The notes: generated by a model from the letters alone, not told the origin. A stretch of DNA of 64,000 nucleotides from Halomicrobium zhouii (GCF_900114435.1 NZ_FOZK01000001.1:372001-436000); one strand, 5' to 3'. Positions 16,837-25,258 are shown, counted from the stretch's first letter. Numbers and translations: made by a program.

Positions 16837-16922
16837 CGAAAGGGGGTGGATTCGAACCACCGAGACCGTTGCCGGCCACCCACGACGGTCGTGGATGCTC
16901 TACCAGGCTGAGCGACCCTTTC
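16837..16922 (-). tRNA. tRNA-like gene with abnormal anticodon loop (copy 2, long variable arm)
   Basis: 86 bases on the minus strand. The acceptor GAAAGGG/CCCTTTC is perfect. The D arm is GCTC/GAGC with loop AGCCTGGTA. The anticodon stem is TCCAC/GTGGG. The variable arm GGCCG-GCAA-CGGTC is a real 5-bp hairpin. The T arm is GGTGG-TTCGAAT-CCACC. The anticodon loop GACCGTC is itself self-complementary and again lacks U33. A long variable arm suggests Leu or Ser class, but no Leu or Ser anticodon is present. It shares the 9-mer GGTCGTGGA (plus strand) with its neighbour, exactly in the anticodon arms. Confidence 0.45.
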
Positions 16923-16975
16923 TCCGGGCTGGCCGCGCGTCGCGACCACAGTAACACGCAGGAGGGACAGGGCCC

Positions 16976-16984
16976 TTGTTATAC
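16976..16984 (-). promoter_or_regulatory. TATA-like element upstream of the tRNA-like pair
   Basis: The minus strand reads GCGTATAACAAG, about 55 bases before the 5' end of the first tRNA-like gene. This distance suits stable RNA genes with a short leader. Confidence 0.35.
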
Positions 16985-17311
16985 GCCAGATAGCGGCCCG
17001 ACTGGTTGGGAAAAGCTTCGCCTGCGATGGCCGGTCCCTTCCGACGGCCGAGCACCCCTCGCGCGCAATCGCGGTCGGCGCTCCAGACCAACTCTGCGAG
17101 GCCCCAGAACGGGTCGCCTTCGCTGCGATGGGGCGCGCCGCACCGTCTCGCGCCCGTCGACGGTCGCTGGCATCCCGTCGCCGGCCGGCGGTATACGGAC
17201 ACTACGGCGAGGAAATCGGCCTGTACGGGGCGACCGTGCGGGCACCTCTCGCCCGACTGGCCCGCCGGCCCGAGCCGTCGGACTGAAACGACCGGAGCCG
17301 GTAGCATCGGT

Positions 17312-17857
17312 ATGAGCGACGCCGACGACTGGGCCGACCGCCTCGAAGCCAATCGGACGGAGAAGGACCAGTTCCTGGCCGAGCATCGCCAGTCACCGAT
17401 CCCGCCGGGGGAGCGCGAGGACTTCGACGGCCTCGACTACTTCCCGCCGGACCCGGCTTACCGCGTCACGGCGACGGCCGCGGTCCACGACGACCCCGAC
17501 GCCGTCGACCTGGAGACGACGGACGAACGGACCGTCCGCTATCTCCGCGTCGTCACGTTCTCGTTCGACGTCGACGGGAACTCCGTCGAACTCCACGGCT
17601 ATCGGCGCGAGGGCGAGGAGTCGGCTGCCCTGTTCGTTCCCTTCCGCGACAAGACGACCGGACAGCAGACCTACCACGCCGGCCGGTACATGGAACTCGA
17701 AACCGAGGGTAGCCTGGCAGACGGTGACGAGGTGACGCTGGACTTCAACCTCGCCTACACGCCGTTCTGTGCGTTCAGCGAGAGCTTCTCCTGTCCGCTG
17801 CCGCCCGAGGAGAACTGGCTGGAGACGACGATTCCCGCCGGCGAGCGGACGCCGTAG
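17312..17857 (+). CDS. DUF1684 family protein
   Basis: 181 residues with the features of DUF1684: GEREDFDGLDYFPPDPAYRV near the N-terminus, LFVPFRDKTTGQQTYHAGRY in the middle and DFNLAYTPFCAFSESFSCPL, then PPEENWL, towards the end. Family members are small beta-rich cytoplasmic proteins of unknown function. The ATG at 17312 is chosen because upstream translation is low-complexity. The 389 bases before it (16923-17311) hold the tRNA-like promoter and nothing else I can support. Confidence 0.8.
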   Translation: MSDADDWADRLEANRTEKDQFLAEHRQSPIPPGEREDFDGLDYFPPDPAYRVTATAAVHDDPDAVDLETTDERTVRYLRVVTFSFDVDGNSVELHGYRREGEESAALFVPFRDKTTGQQTYHAGRYMELETEGSLADGDEVTLDFNLAYTPFCAFSESFSCPLPPEENWLETTIPAGERTP

Positions 17858-17987
17858 GGTCGTTCCGACCACGTGAAGGCCGACGCGGCGCTCCCGGCGT
17901 TCGCCGCGGGCCGTCTCGGTGGCCTTCTGGCCGGACAGGCCGTGGATCGCCGACGACCTTATCTCGCTCACTCCCCTCGATCGTTCC

Positions 17988-18590
17988 ATGATGCTGCCGA
18001 CGCACGCGCTGACCGGCCTGGCGATCGCGGCGCCGCTGGTCGCGCTGGCGCCGGAGTTCGCGCCCGTCGCGCTCGCTGGTGCGCTGGCCGGGGCCGTCCT
18101 CCCCGACCTCGACCTGTACGTCGGCCACCGGCGGACGCTGCACTACCCGGTCGGCTACGGCCTCGCCGCGGTCGCAGTCGGCTCCCTCGCGCTCGTCCTG
18201 GCGACGCCACCGCTGGTCGCCGCAGCGTTCCTCTTCGCTGGCGCCGCGCTCCACTGCCAGATGGACCGCTACGGCGGCGGCCTGGAACTGCGCCCCTGGG
18301 AGAACGGCTCTGACCGCGCCGTCTACGACCACGCGAGGGGCCGATGGCGACGGCCCAAGCGGTGGGTCCGCTACGACGGCGCCCCCGAGGACGTCCTGCT
18401 CGCCGTGGGCCTCGGAGCGCCACTGCTCGTCACCCTCGACGGCCCGTTCCGGTGGGCGGCGGCCGCGGCCCTGGTCGTCGGCGTCACCTACGGGCTCCTG
18501 CGGCGCCGACTCGCCGCCCTCGCCCCGGTCGTCGCCGGCCACGTCCCCGCGCCCGTCGACCACCACGTCCCCGACCGCTATCGGGAGTAG
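17988..18590 (+). CDS. membrane-bound metal-dependent hydrolase family protein (DUF457-like)
   Basis: About 200 residues and four to five membrane helices. It starts MMLPTHALTGLAIAAPLVAL and has LPDLDLYVGHRRTLHYPVGY, the His/Asp motif of YdjM-like membrane hydrolases, followed by ALHCQMDRYGGGLELRPWEN. It is a second, divergent member of the family seen at 10646-11245. An upstream in-frame ATG at 17919 would add 23 non-hydrophobic residues and looks less likely. Substrate unknown. Confidence 0.7.
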   Translation: MMLPTHALTGLAIAAPLVALAPEFAPVALAGALAGAVLPDLDLYVGHRRTLHYPVGYGLAAVAVGSLALVLATPPLVAAAFLFAGAALHCQMDRYGGGLELRPWENGSDRAVYDHARGRWRRPKRWVRYDGAPEDVLLAVGLGAPLLVTLDGPFRWAAAAALVVGVTYGLLRRRLAALAPVVAGHVPAPVDHHVPDRYRE

Positions 18591-18693
18591 CTCCCTGGCG
18601 TCGCCGTCATCGCCAGCCTTCGGATGCGGGTCCGTTCACCCATCCGCCCGGACCGGAACGCCGAACACGGAGGAGAGCTTTGTTCCACCCACA

Positions 18694-19713
18694 ATGGATC
18701 TGTACGAAGTGCAGGAGGCGACCAGCGACTACAGCGGTGTCGTGCGAACCGACCGTGACCGACCAGTGCCGGCCGACGACGAGGCGCTCGTCCGCATCCG
18801 GGCCTGTTCGCTCAACTACCGCGACCTGGCCATCGCCAGTTCAGCGCTGTTCTACCCGCAGACGGACCTCCCGGTGGTCCCCCTCTCCGACGGCGCCGGC
18901 GAGGTCGTCGCGGTCGGGGACGGGGTTCACCGGCTCTCCGAGGGTGATCGGGTCGCGACCCCGTTCGCTCCCGACTGGATCGAGGGTGAGGCCACCCCGG
19001 CGAAGGTCGGCCGCTCGACGGGCGGCAACGTCGACGGCGCGCTCGCGGAGTACGCCACCTTCCCCGCCGAGAGCCTCGCGGTCCTCCCCGAGTACCTCTC
19101 CTTCGAACAGGGCGCCACGCTGTCGTGTGCCGGTCTCACGGCGTGGCGCGCACTCGTGGAAGACGGCGACCTGGGTGCCGGCGAGAGCGTCCTCGCGCTG
19201 GGGACCGGCGGCGTCTCGACGTTCGCACTCCAGTTCGCCGAGTTGCACGGCGCCAGCACGGTCGTCACCTCCTCCAGCGACGCGAAACTGGAGCGGGCCC
19301 GCGACCTGGGCGCCGACGAGACGATCAACTACGAGGCGACCCCGGAGTGGGGCCAGGCCGTCCAGGAGCGCGTCGGCGGCGTCGACCACGTCGTCGAGGT
19401 CGGTGGCGTGGGAACGCTCGACCAGTCACTCGACGCCGCAGCGTTCGGCGGCCACGTCCACCTCATCGGCGTCCTCGCCGGCCCGGGTGGCCAGGTCGAC
19501 CCCTCTCCGGCGCTCGGCAAAGCACTCACCATCGAAGGCGTGATGGGCGTCGGTTCTCGTGCGATGTTCGACCGGATGCTCCGGGCCATGGCCGCCAGCG
19601 AGGTGGAACCCGTGGTCGACCGCACCTTCGGCTTCGACGAGGTGCAGGAGGCCTACCGGTACGTCGAGGGCGGCGAACACCAGGGGAAGGTCGTCGTCAC
19701 GGTGGACCCCTGA
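18694..19713 (+). CDS. NAD(P)-dependent alcohol dehydrogenase / quinone oxidoreductase (MDR family)
   Basis: 339 residues, medium-chain dehydrogenase/reductase fold. The N-terminal GroES-like part contains NYRDLAIASS (in zinc enzymes a Cys would stand in the CxRD position) and VVPLSDGAGEVVAVGDGVHR. The Rossmann part has LALGTGGVSTFALQFAELHG and later GVDHVVEVGGVGTLDQSLDA. The catalytic-zinc cysteine is replaced by Tyr (NYRD), which fits the zinc-independent quinone-oxidoreductase branch. Substrate unknown. The start at 18694 gives the usual family length. Confidence 0.85.
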   Translation: MDLYEVQEATSDYSGVVRTDRDRPVPADDEALVRIRACSLNYRDLAIASSALFYPQTDLPVVPLSDGAGEVVAVGDGVHRLSEGDRVATPFAPDWIEGEATPAKVGRSTGGNVDGALAEYATFPAESLAVLPEYLSFEQGATLSCAGLTAWRALVEDGDLGAGESVLALGTGGVSTFALQFAELHGASTVVTSSSDAKLERARDLGADETINYEATPEWGQAVQERVGGVDHVVEVGGVGTLDQSLDAAAFGGHVHLIGVLAGPGGQVDPSPALGKALTIEGVMGVGSRAMFDRMLRAMAASEVEPVVDRTFGFDEVQEAYRYVEGGEHQGKVVVTVDP

Positions 19714-19787
19714 CGGCGCTCGCCACACCGCGTCCATCGACCGGCGTCGACAGCCGACCGGCTCCTGGCCGGTAGAATACCGGACTC

Positions 19788-19837
19788 TTGCCACCTCCTA
19801 ACAGTATAGGCTCAATCGTTAACAGGATACGTGGCAA
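19788..19837. promoter_or_regulatory. inverted repeat in the promoter of the gene at 19851
   Basis: TTGCCAC (19788-19794) and GTGGCAA (19831-19837) face each other, with TCCT/AGGA nested inside. They bracket the likely promoter region and end 13 bases before the ATG: a candidate operator. Confidence 0.35.
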
Positions 19838-19850
19838 TCAATCGTGAACG

Positions 19851-20264
19851 ATGCCCTTCAAGCGAGCGTCGACCATCGTCGGCCCACCGGCGGACGCGCT
19901 GGCGGATGCCCTGGAGTCGGTCGCGGCCGACGACCTGCAGGTGATCGCGGAGTACGACGCCCAGTCCTACCAGCTCCTGCACGTCGCCGACGACGTGGCC
20001 GAGCAACACGGCGGCCTCGACGGCGTCGAGGACCAGGCCGACTCGCTGTTCGACTACTACCACATCGACTTCCTCGAACGCGACCTCCTGGCGGACATGC
20101 TCTGGCTCGGCGAGGTCGGCACGTTCGTCACGTTCCTCGACCACGGCATCGTCGTCCGGGCCCACACGGATTCGGCCGCGGTCTTCGTCGCCCTCGACGT
20201 CACCGCCTCCGTCGACGACGTCCAGATAACTATCGAGAACACGCTGCACGAGCCCGACCGGTGA
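19851..20264 (+). CDS. conserved haloarchaeal protein (DUF7522-like)
   Basis: 137 residues, acidic and soluble. The layout (ESVAADDLQVIAEYDAQSYQ, LLHVADDVAEQ, FDYYHIDFLERDLLADMLWL, VFVALDVTASVDDVQITIEN) resembles the small alpha/beta DUF7522 proteins widespread in haloarchaea. Function unknown. A palindromic site lies in its promoter region. Confidence 0.6.
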   Translation: MPFKRASTIVGPPADALADALESVAADDLQVIAEYDAQSYQLLHVADDVAEQHGGLDGVEDQADSLFDYYHIDFLERDLLADMLWLGEVGTFVTFLDHGIVVRAHTDSAAVFVALDVTASVDDVQITIENTLHEPDR

Positions 20265-20288
20265 CCGCGTGGTCGGATTCGATCGTTC

Positions 20289-20798
20289 TTACTCCCCGCC
20301 GTCGCCGTCTGTCGATTCCACGGCGGCTTCCAGCACCGTCTGCTCCTCGAAGTACGCCGGCGCGTCCTCAGCGGCCTCGAACTCCACCACCCGCGTCATC
20401 GCCGCCTGGCCGTCCTCGGCGTCGGACGCCAGTTCCCCGGCCAGCGCGGTGTAGCCGGCGGCCAGGTCCTGATAGGCCCGCATCCGCGCCTGCTTGGCCT
20501 CGACGAGTTTCTGTTTGGACTCCAGGTCTGCCTCGCGTTCCTCGATAGCCGCGACGTCCACCCCGGTCTCCGCCGGTTCGTCGGGCCCGTCGGTCGATTC
20601 CGGCACGTTCGTCGCCTGGATCGATCCATCGCCAGCGTCCAGTTGCTCGCGGATCTCGGCCATCTCCGCGTCGATCTCGTCCAGCAACTCGTCGGCCTCC
20701 GCCCCGATGGTCTCGATGTGCCCCGAGAGCAGGCCCGCCTGCGTCCGACAGTAGTCGACGAATTCGTCGACCGTGAGGTCCGGGTCGTCCTCGTTCAT
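20289..20798 (-). CDS. coiled-coil protein of unknown function
   Basis: 169 residues from the ATG at 20798 (MNEDDPDLTVDEFVDYCRTQ). Helical throughout, with a long charged heptad-like stretch (VAAIEEREADLESKQKLVEA, then KQARMRAYQDLAA). The in-frame ATG at 20885 would add 29 Pro/Thr-rich residues and overlap the next gene, so the shorter form is preferred. Probably cytoplasmic. No family recognised. Confidence 0.6.
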   Translation of the reverse strand: MNEDDPDLTVDEFVDYCRTQAGLLSGHIETIGAEADELLDEIDAEMAEIREQLDAGDGSIQATNVPESTDGPDEPAETGVDVAAIEEREADLESKQKLVEAKQARMRAYQDLAAGYTALAGELASDAEDGQAAMTRVVEFEAAEDAPAYFEEQTVLEAAVESTDGDGGE

Positions 20799-20881
20799 GG
20801 TGAGTGATGGGGCTTCTCCGCGAAGTGGGTTGGGGGTTGGGGTAGGGGCCATAGGATGAAATCTGGTGTAGGCCCCGAAAT

Positions 20882-21304
20882 TCACTGTTCGAAAATGCGG
20901 CCTGTTTCTCGTCTGCGGCCTCTGCCTCGAGACCGGAAGAACTGACCAGTGTCTACTCGGCCGGAATCCAGGGTGGATCGTACGTCCCCCGCCGGTCCAT
21001 TCACTCGACTTGCTCTGTTTCCCTTCGACAGGGTGATCTCCGTATTATCGTCGTCCGGAATGTCCACCGTATCACCGACGATCTGCATCTCCTGCAGAAG
21101 CAACTCCGCGTCATCGAGTCCATCAAGCGAATCTCCCGTATCGCTGTCTATGAGTTCGTCAACAGGGACAACTGCATACCGTCCATCGACGCTTCCCTGA
21201 TAGATGGTCTGGCGGTCGTATTCTCCACAACCGGCCATGATGGCTAACAATTCTCGTTTGTCGGTTTCGAACGTCACGAGTCGGCTCGTTTCTACCTGAC
21301 CCAT
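20882..21304 (-). CDS. uncharacterised small acidic protein
   Basis: 140 residues: SRLVTFETDKRELLAIMAGC, DRQTIYQGSVDGRYAVVPVD, then a basic tail (RSRGRGRRRETGRI). Base composition is intermediate between the core chromosome and the AT-rich island that begins just to its right, so it may be the last core gene or the first island gene. Function unknown. Confidence 0.5.
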   Translation of the reverse strand: MGQVETSRLVTFETDKRELLAIMAGCGEYDRQTIYQGSVDGRYAVVPVDELIDSDTGDSLDGLDDAELLLQEMQIVGDTVDIPDDDNTEITLSKGNRASRVNGPAGDVRSTLDSGRVDTGQFFRSRGRGRRRETGRIFEQ

Positions 21305-22250
21305 TCCAATTTAGCCGCAGAGTTGGGAAAGAAAGTTTGTTAGCCTAGAGTGGACTGGAAGTGAAAGTAAACGAGGCTGAAACCATTCCTCCTTATCAGT
21401 TCCAATTAGCAGCGGCTCTACAACTGGGTTCGGAATCTGCTTAGTAACCCGGGCAGCAGGACAGATCCATATCCAAATTTGGAGGTATTGGTAGCATGGG
21501 TGGTATGGGCGGCATGAAACGAAAGGTGATGGGGAAATTTGGCCGGTCTTAGAGGCCTCTTGGCAATCACAGTGTTACGGCCGTCGTAAATACGGCTATC
21601 ATGGGCGGTCCAAAGGGGTGGGGCAGCATGGGCGGTATGGGTGAAGTTTATGTATCTCGTAGCGTTACCTACAAACGGGTAAAGCGGTGGTCCGATCGAT
21701 ACGATCGGAACCAACCGTGTTTCTACATTCCGAGGAGCCTTGCGATTATCCAGACAATCTCGACTGTCGTTCTCACCTGTTCAAGGATACTTGGAACGTC
21801 GGCTTGTTCTTCCTCGTTATCTTCCCCATCTGTTCCTGGGGAATCCTGATTCTCTGCCATAGCTGGTGCTCATCGTGTAGCCCGACAGAGGACCAAAGTG
21901 GGTAAAGCGGTGGCCCGATCGGGCTACATGACGTTCTTCGGCGGATAGGTTGAAAAGGGTTCTGTGGCGGGACACATATGGCCGAAATGTGTGATCGAGT
22001 TAATAGAAATCCGCTAAACTACAACGGATAGAGTGGGTCTGAATAGTGACCCCATGCAGTTACGCGTCGACAGAAACCGGTTCTCTATTTTGCACACGTC
22101 GATGGCCATGCCCGTGTGCACAATGACCCAGTTGAACTACTCCGATCACATGGAAGCAGGGGGAGATATATCGTCAGCAGGGAATTCCATAAATAACACG
22201 CCCATTGAGTTAGTCGAAAAACTAGGATCGTAGGGAGCGTGTGCACAAAC
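21305..22250. other. gene-poor stretch at the left end of the island
   Basis: About 950 bases without a convincing gene. It holds two imperfect copies of a GGNAGCATGGGNGGTATGGG segment (near 21490 and 21626), a GCCGT/ACGGC hairpin (about 21580), a 14-bp direct repeat GGGTAAAGCGGTGG (21677 and 21900) and an inverted pair GTAGCCCGA/TCGGGCTAC (near 21873 and 21920). It looks like a graveyard of recombined fragments. Confidence 0.4.
22091..22120. promoter_or_regulatory. inverted TGCACACG/CGTGTGCA pair, possible operator
   Basis: TGCACACG (22091-22098) and CGTGTGCA (22113-22120) are perfect complements 14 bases apart. The same motif (CGTGTGCACA) returns at 22239-22248, directly before the ATG of the gene at 22251. 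Repeated sites of this form suggest a regulator binding region. Confidence 0.4.
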
Positions 22251-22529
22251 ATGAGGCTCCGAATGAACGACCGGCGCGAGCGGCGGTTCGAGAACCTGAT
22301 GGACGCCACAGGCGAAGGAACGAAAAGCGGGGCGCTCGATGTGGCTGCAGACTACTACCTCAAAATGAGTGGTGACAATCCCGCGGTACCGAATGGTGCT
22401 GTTCCCGATCTCATGAAACAAGCCGTCGAGAAGGGAAGCCTGACGCCAAACGAGATCGTGGACATCCTCTATACTGACGAACTACCCGTTGAGTACAGCC
22501 ACGAGTGGTCAACGGGGCGAGGCGAATAA
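22251..22529 (+). CDS. DUF7386-like small DNA-binding-type protein
   Basis: 92 residues: MRLRMNDRRERRFENLMDAT, GTKSGALDVAADYYLKMSGD, then a C-terminal part with LTPNEIVDILYTDELPVEYS. The basic N-terminal strand plus two helices resembles a ribbon-helix-helix fold, and the pattern matches a family common on haloarchaeal plasmids and proviruses (DUF7386). The ATG at 22251 is preferred over a GTG at 22239 because it starts with the fold. A TGTGCACA palindrome sits directly upstream, so self-regulation is possible. Confidence 0.65.
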   Translation: MRLRMNDRRERRFENLMDATGEGTKSGALDVAADYYLKMSGDNPAVPNGAVPDLMKQAVEKGSLTPNEIVDILYTDELPVEYSHEWSTGRGE

Positions 22530-22854
22530 CCGCCTAAGTCTCTCTAGAGTTCACTCACCACTACAATCGAAGCTCCAGAATCAGATACCGCCGGCGAGGC
22601 CCAAGTATAGCATAATAGTAACGGCGACAAAGGCTACCAACTCTTTCCAGTTTGCTTCAGTGAAGGTTTTCAGCCTATAGATCCTCGGATAATCTCTGTT
22701 CTTGCGCCTACCTTTCCGCTTCAATTTCTTAATGCCAAGTAGTGGGTAATCTCGTATAACGGTGGATCCATTGAATTTCTCCCGTACACTGGATGTCTTG
22801 TTAGCTCTGAAGCAATATTATATGGATGGGGATACACGCTTCTTTGGTACGACT

Positions 22855-23910
22855 ATGGCTATGAACCGATCCGAAGCAGTTCAAGAATTAATGAAGCGAA
22901 ATTATGAGGTTGATCCCTTGCAATTTGAACATCTCTGTAAGTTAGTTATTGAGGAGATCGAAAGACCAGAAGGAATCGAAACAACTCGGCGTAGCAAGGA
23001 TGGAGGGATTGATGTTCGAGGGTTTGTCGGTGGAAAGCTCTATAATGGTGAGTTTGGGGTTCAAGTGAAGCAATACGACAGTAAAGTTTCGTCGGGAGCC
23101 GTAAGAGGTCTTGCTGGGTCCCTTCAGAGCGGCGGATGTAGATTTGGGACGCTAATCACTACTTCTTCTTTTACATCGGATGCGATTGCAGAAGTAAATG
23201 ATACTGACAGTTTCTCTCTAGAATTGATAGACGGTGAGGAGCTTGCCGAGCTGATGTTGGACAATGAACTTGGCGTTAAGCAGCAGCCTGGGGAGGATAG
23301 TGAGGAATACATTATCGATCCAGAATTTTGGGGCCGGTTCGAAAAATTCTCTGGAGATTTGATTCCTTCCTGGCAAGTCCCACAAGCAGACTCGGACTTC
23401 ATTCTTGGATTAACGCTTACGGCGGTTAAAAATGGAGTCCGATATAAACCCGAAATTGCCGAATATTTAGCCCGGGAAACTGAGGACAATTGGACACCCC
23501 GTCAAGCAGATTATTATACTACGGCAGGGCAGATCTTGGGGTACTTGGAAGAAGGAAAATCCAATGAAGATAGTCTTGATATGCGTAGGTGGAGTCTTAC
23601 AGAAGCAGGGGATGAATATGTCTCGCTTCGATCAACTGGAAAGGAAGAATTGGCCTCTGACCATCTTGCCCAACGCATTAGCAGGGTAGATATCATCGAA
23701 GAAATTGTATCTGAAGTGAAAGAAGAGTACAAAATCCCAAGATCAAGGGTAGAAGAAATCATTCGTGAAAATACTGAGGTGACAGGAACCACAGTACGGA
23801 GGCGAACTAGCACCGTTGGTAAATGGCTTGGTCGCCATCCAGATGTGAAACGAATGGAATCTGGGATGGTCTGGTTTGAATACTACAAGATGGATCTCAC
23901 TGACTTCTAG
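22855..23910 (+). CDS. Mrr-like restriction endonuclease
   Basis: 351 residues. The N-terminal half is a restriction-endonuclease-like Mrr_cat domain: FEHLCKLVIEEI (about 24-35), KDGGIDVRG with Asp at about 53, then FGVQVKQY with the QxK pair at about 70 and 72. It continues to RGLAGSLQSGGCRFGTLITT and SSFTSDAIAE. The C-terminal half is unassigned and helical (DIIEEIVSEVKEEYKIPRSR, VEEIIRE). Mrr proteins usually cut modified DNA (known). The ATG at 22855 follows a TATA-like AATATTATATGG about 30-40 bases upstream; a longer GTG start at 22762 is possible. It converges with and overlaps the Dam-type methylase by 4 bases. Confidence 0.8.
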   Translation: MAMNRSEAVQELMKRNYEVDPLQFEHLCKLVIEEIERPEGIETTRRSKDGGIDVRGFVGGKLYNGEFGVQVKQYDSKVSSGAVRGLAGSLQSGGCRFGTLITTSSFTSDAIAEVNDTDSFSLELIDGEELAELMLDNELGVKQQPGEDSEEYIIDPEFWGRFEKFSGDLIPSWQVPQADSDFILGLTLTAVKNGVRYKPEIAEYLARETEDNWTPRQADYYTTAGQILGYLEEGKSNEDSLDMRRWSLTEAGDEYVSLRSTGKEELASDHLAQRISRVDIIEEIVSEVKEEYKIPRSRVEEIIRENTEVTGTTVRRRTSTVGKWLGRHPDVKRMESGMVWFEYYKMDLTDF

Positions 23911-24842
23911 AAGGTGTACTCAGTGAGATGGGTATCCCGCTCTCTCATTTCTATTGCGTTTGTTATGATCACTTCTTTGACTTCGCCGCGACTCTCTCCA
24001 TCTGAATTTATCGATCTCTTTGCACCTACACGGCTCACACGGAAACCATCTTCATTGAATGCCTGATATATCTCTCCCACTGATGGGGCATTGGAGATGA
24101 CGACATTGACCCCTTTGTCATTCAATTTCAAGGCTACGTCTCTTAACCGTTCCTGCTCTTCTTTGCCAAATGCTCCTGAACTATATTCCGAGAAGGTGGA
24201 CGCTTCTCCATTCGGATCATATGGAGGGTCGCAATAAACTAGATCGCCTTCTTTAGCTTGGTCAATGATATAGGAGAAATCTTCATTATATATTTCCACT
24301 CCTTTGAGAGCCTTACTTGCTTTTTTGATTCGTGATTCTTGGACCCAATCTGGATTAGTATACGAACCACATGGTACGTTAAATTCTCCAGACTGGTTCT
24401 CTCTGTATAGGCCATTAAAACAAGTCCTGTTCAGATATAGTAACAAAGCAGCCTCTTCAACTTCATCGAAAGCGAGATCTCGCGGACGGCGGTTAAAGAG
24501 CTCTCTCTGTTGGTAGTAGTAATTGTCAATCTTATCGCCACTCTCACTTTGTTTTGAATATGGTCGAGACGTATCAGGTTCCGATTCAGGATGGTCAAAG
24601 CCAGAAAGAATCTCAATTAATTCACCGGGTCTTTCTCTCACTATCTCATAAAAATTCATCAACCGAGTATTAACATCGTTTATGGAGGCGGTATCCTTGT
24701 GTGTCTCTCTAAAGAAAATTGCGCCTCCTCCAAAGAATGGCTCATGGTAAGAATTAATGTCCTCTTCCGGAGGAAAGTGACCACGTATTTGAGCAAGAAT
24801 TTGTCTTTTTCCTCCAGCCCATTTGAGGATCGGCTTCGGCAT
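23907..24842 (-). CDS. dam: DNA adenine N6-methyltransferase (Dam/D12 class)
   Basis: 311 residues, close to the usual Dam length. The AdoMet region is KPILKWAGGKRQIL (residues 3-16) and EPFFGGGAIFF (34-44). The class signature NRTCFNGLYRENQSGEFNVP is at 138-157, and the catalytic DPPY at 205-208. It transfers a methyl group from AdoMet to adenine N6 in DNA; the recognition site cannot be told from sequence, though Dam-like enzymes often act on GATC. It is tail-to-tail with the Mrr-like nuclease, so it may protect DNA as part of a restriction system or act as an orphan methylase. Codon use is AT-rich like the rest of the island. Confidence 0.9.
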   Translation of the reverse strand: MPKPILKWAGGKRQILAQIRGHFPPEEDINSYHEPFFGGGAIFFRETHKDTASINDVNTRLMNFYEIVRERPGELIEILSGFDHPESEPDTSRPYSKQSESGDKIDNYYYQQRELFNRRPRDLAFDEVEEAALLLYLNRTCFNGLYRENQSGEFNVPCGSYTNPDWVQESRIKKASKALKGVEIYNEDFSYIIDQAKEGDLVYCDPPYDPNGEASTFSEYSSGAFGKEEQERLRDVALKLNDKGVNVVISNAPSVGEIYQAFNEDGFRVSRVGAKRSINSDGESRGEVKEVIITNAIEMRERDTHLTEYTF

Positions 24843-24961
24843 TGTTTATCTCACAGGATCCCAGGATCTTAAATCTACGTACTATGTAGCTAGCTATCGA
24901 TTTGTTCCAAAGTTATAATAGTAGCTAGAAGCTCGAAGTATGATAGAACAAGTAAGATATC

Positions 24962-25258
24962 ATGACCAATGATAATCCTCTATCTGATTTTGATATACAA
25001 GCTAACCTGTCTCCGGACGATCCAAAAGATTTCGTTAGCCATGATATCTATCTAAGAAGGAGATACAATGAAGGGATGATGAAAAGTATTCAGAAGGAAA
25101 TCGAGGGAATGGTTAGATTGTATGCTGGCTTGGAATCGAAGTTGGATGAGGAGTCAATGCGTGTTGTAGATAACTGCTTCCGCAATGAATTGGATTCCTT
25201 GCGGTGTCTTGAGGATCGTGTGATGAGGTTAGATATACGAAAGATTGTAGAGGATTAG
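24962..25258 (+). CDS. small uncharacterised island protein
   Basis: 98 residues, charged and mostly helical (LRRRYNEGMMKSIQKEIEGM, LDEESMRVVDNCFRNELDSL). No family recognised. It is divergent from the methylase and converges on the AIPR gene. Its AT-rich codon use and helical order suggest it is a real island gene, perhaps a small accessory or inhibitor protein; that is speculation. Confidence 0.5.
   Translation: MTNDNPLSDFDIQANLSPDDPKDFVSHDIYLRRRYNEGMMKSIQKEIEGMVRLYAGLESKLDEESMRVVDNCFRNELDSLRCLEDRVMRLDIRKIVED

Noticed and set aside
21418-21714. 98-codon minus frame in the gene-poor stretch
   Set aside because: Its His/Pro-rich translation follows from the GGTATGGGC repeats on the other strand. 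No start context or homology pattern.
22033-22233. 66-codon plus frame
   Set aside because: It covers the TGCACACG operator-like repeats, and its composition is not protein-like.
22582-22800. About 75-codon minus-strand frame ending in a possible TM helix (ELVAFVAVTIMLYLGLAGGI)
   Set aside because: The translation looks protein-like, but no ATG or GTG start exists in frame and it overlaps the nuclease leader. At best it is a relic.
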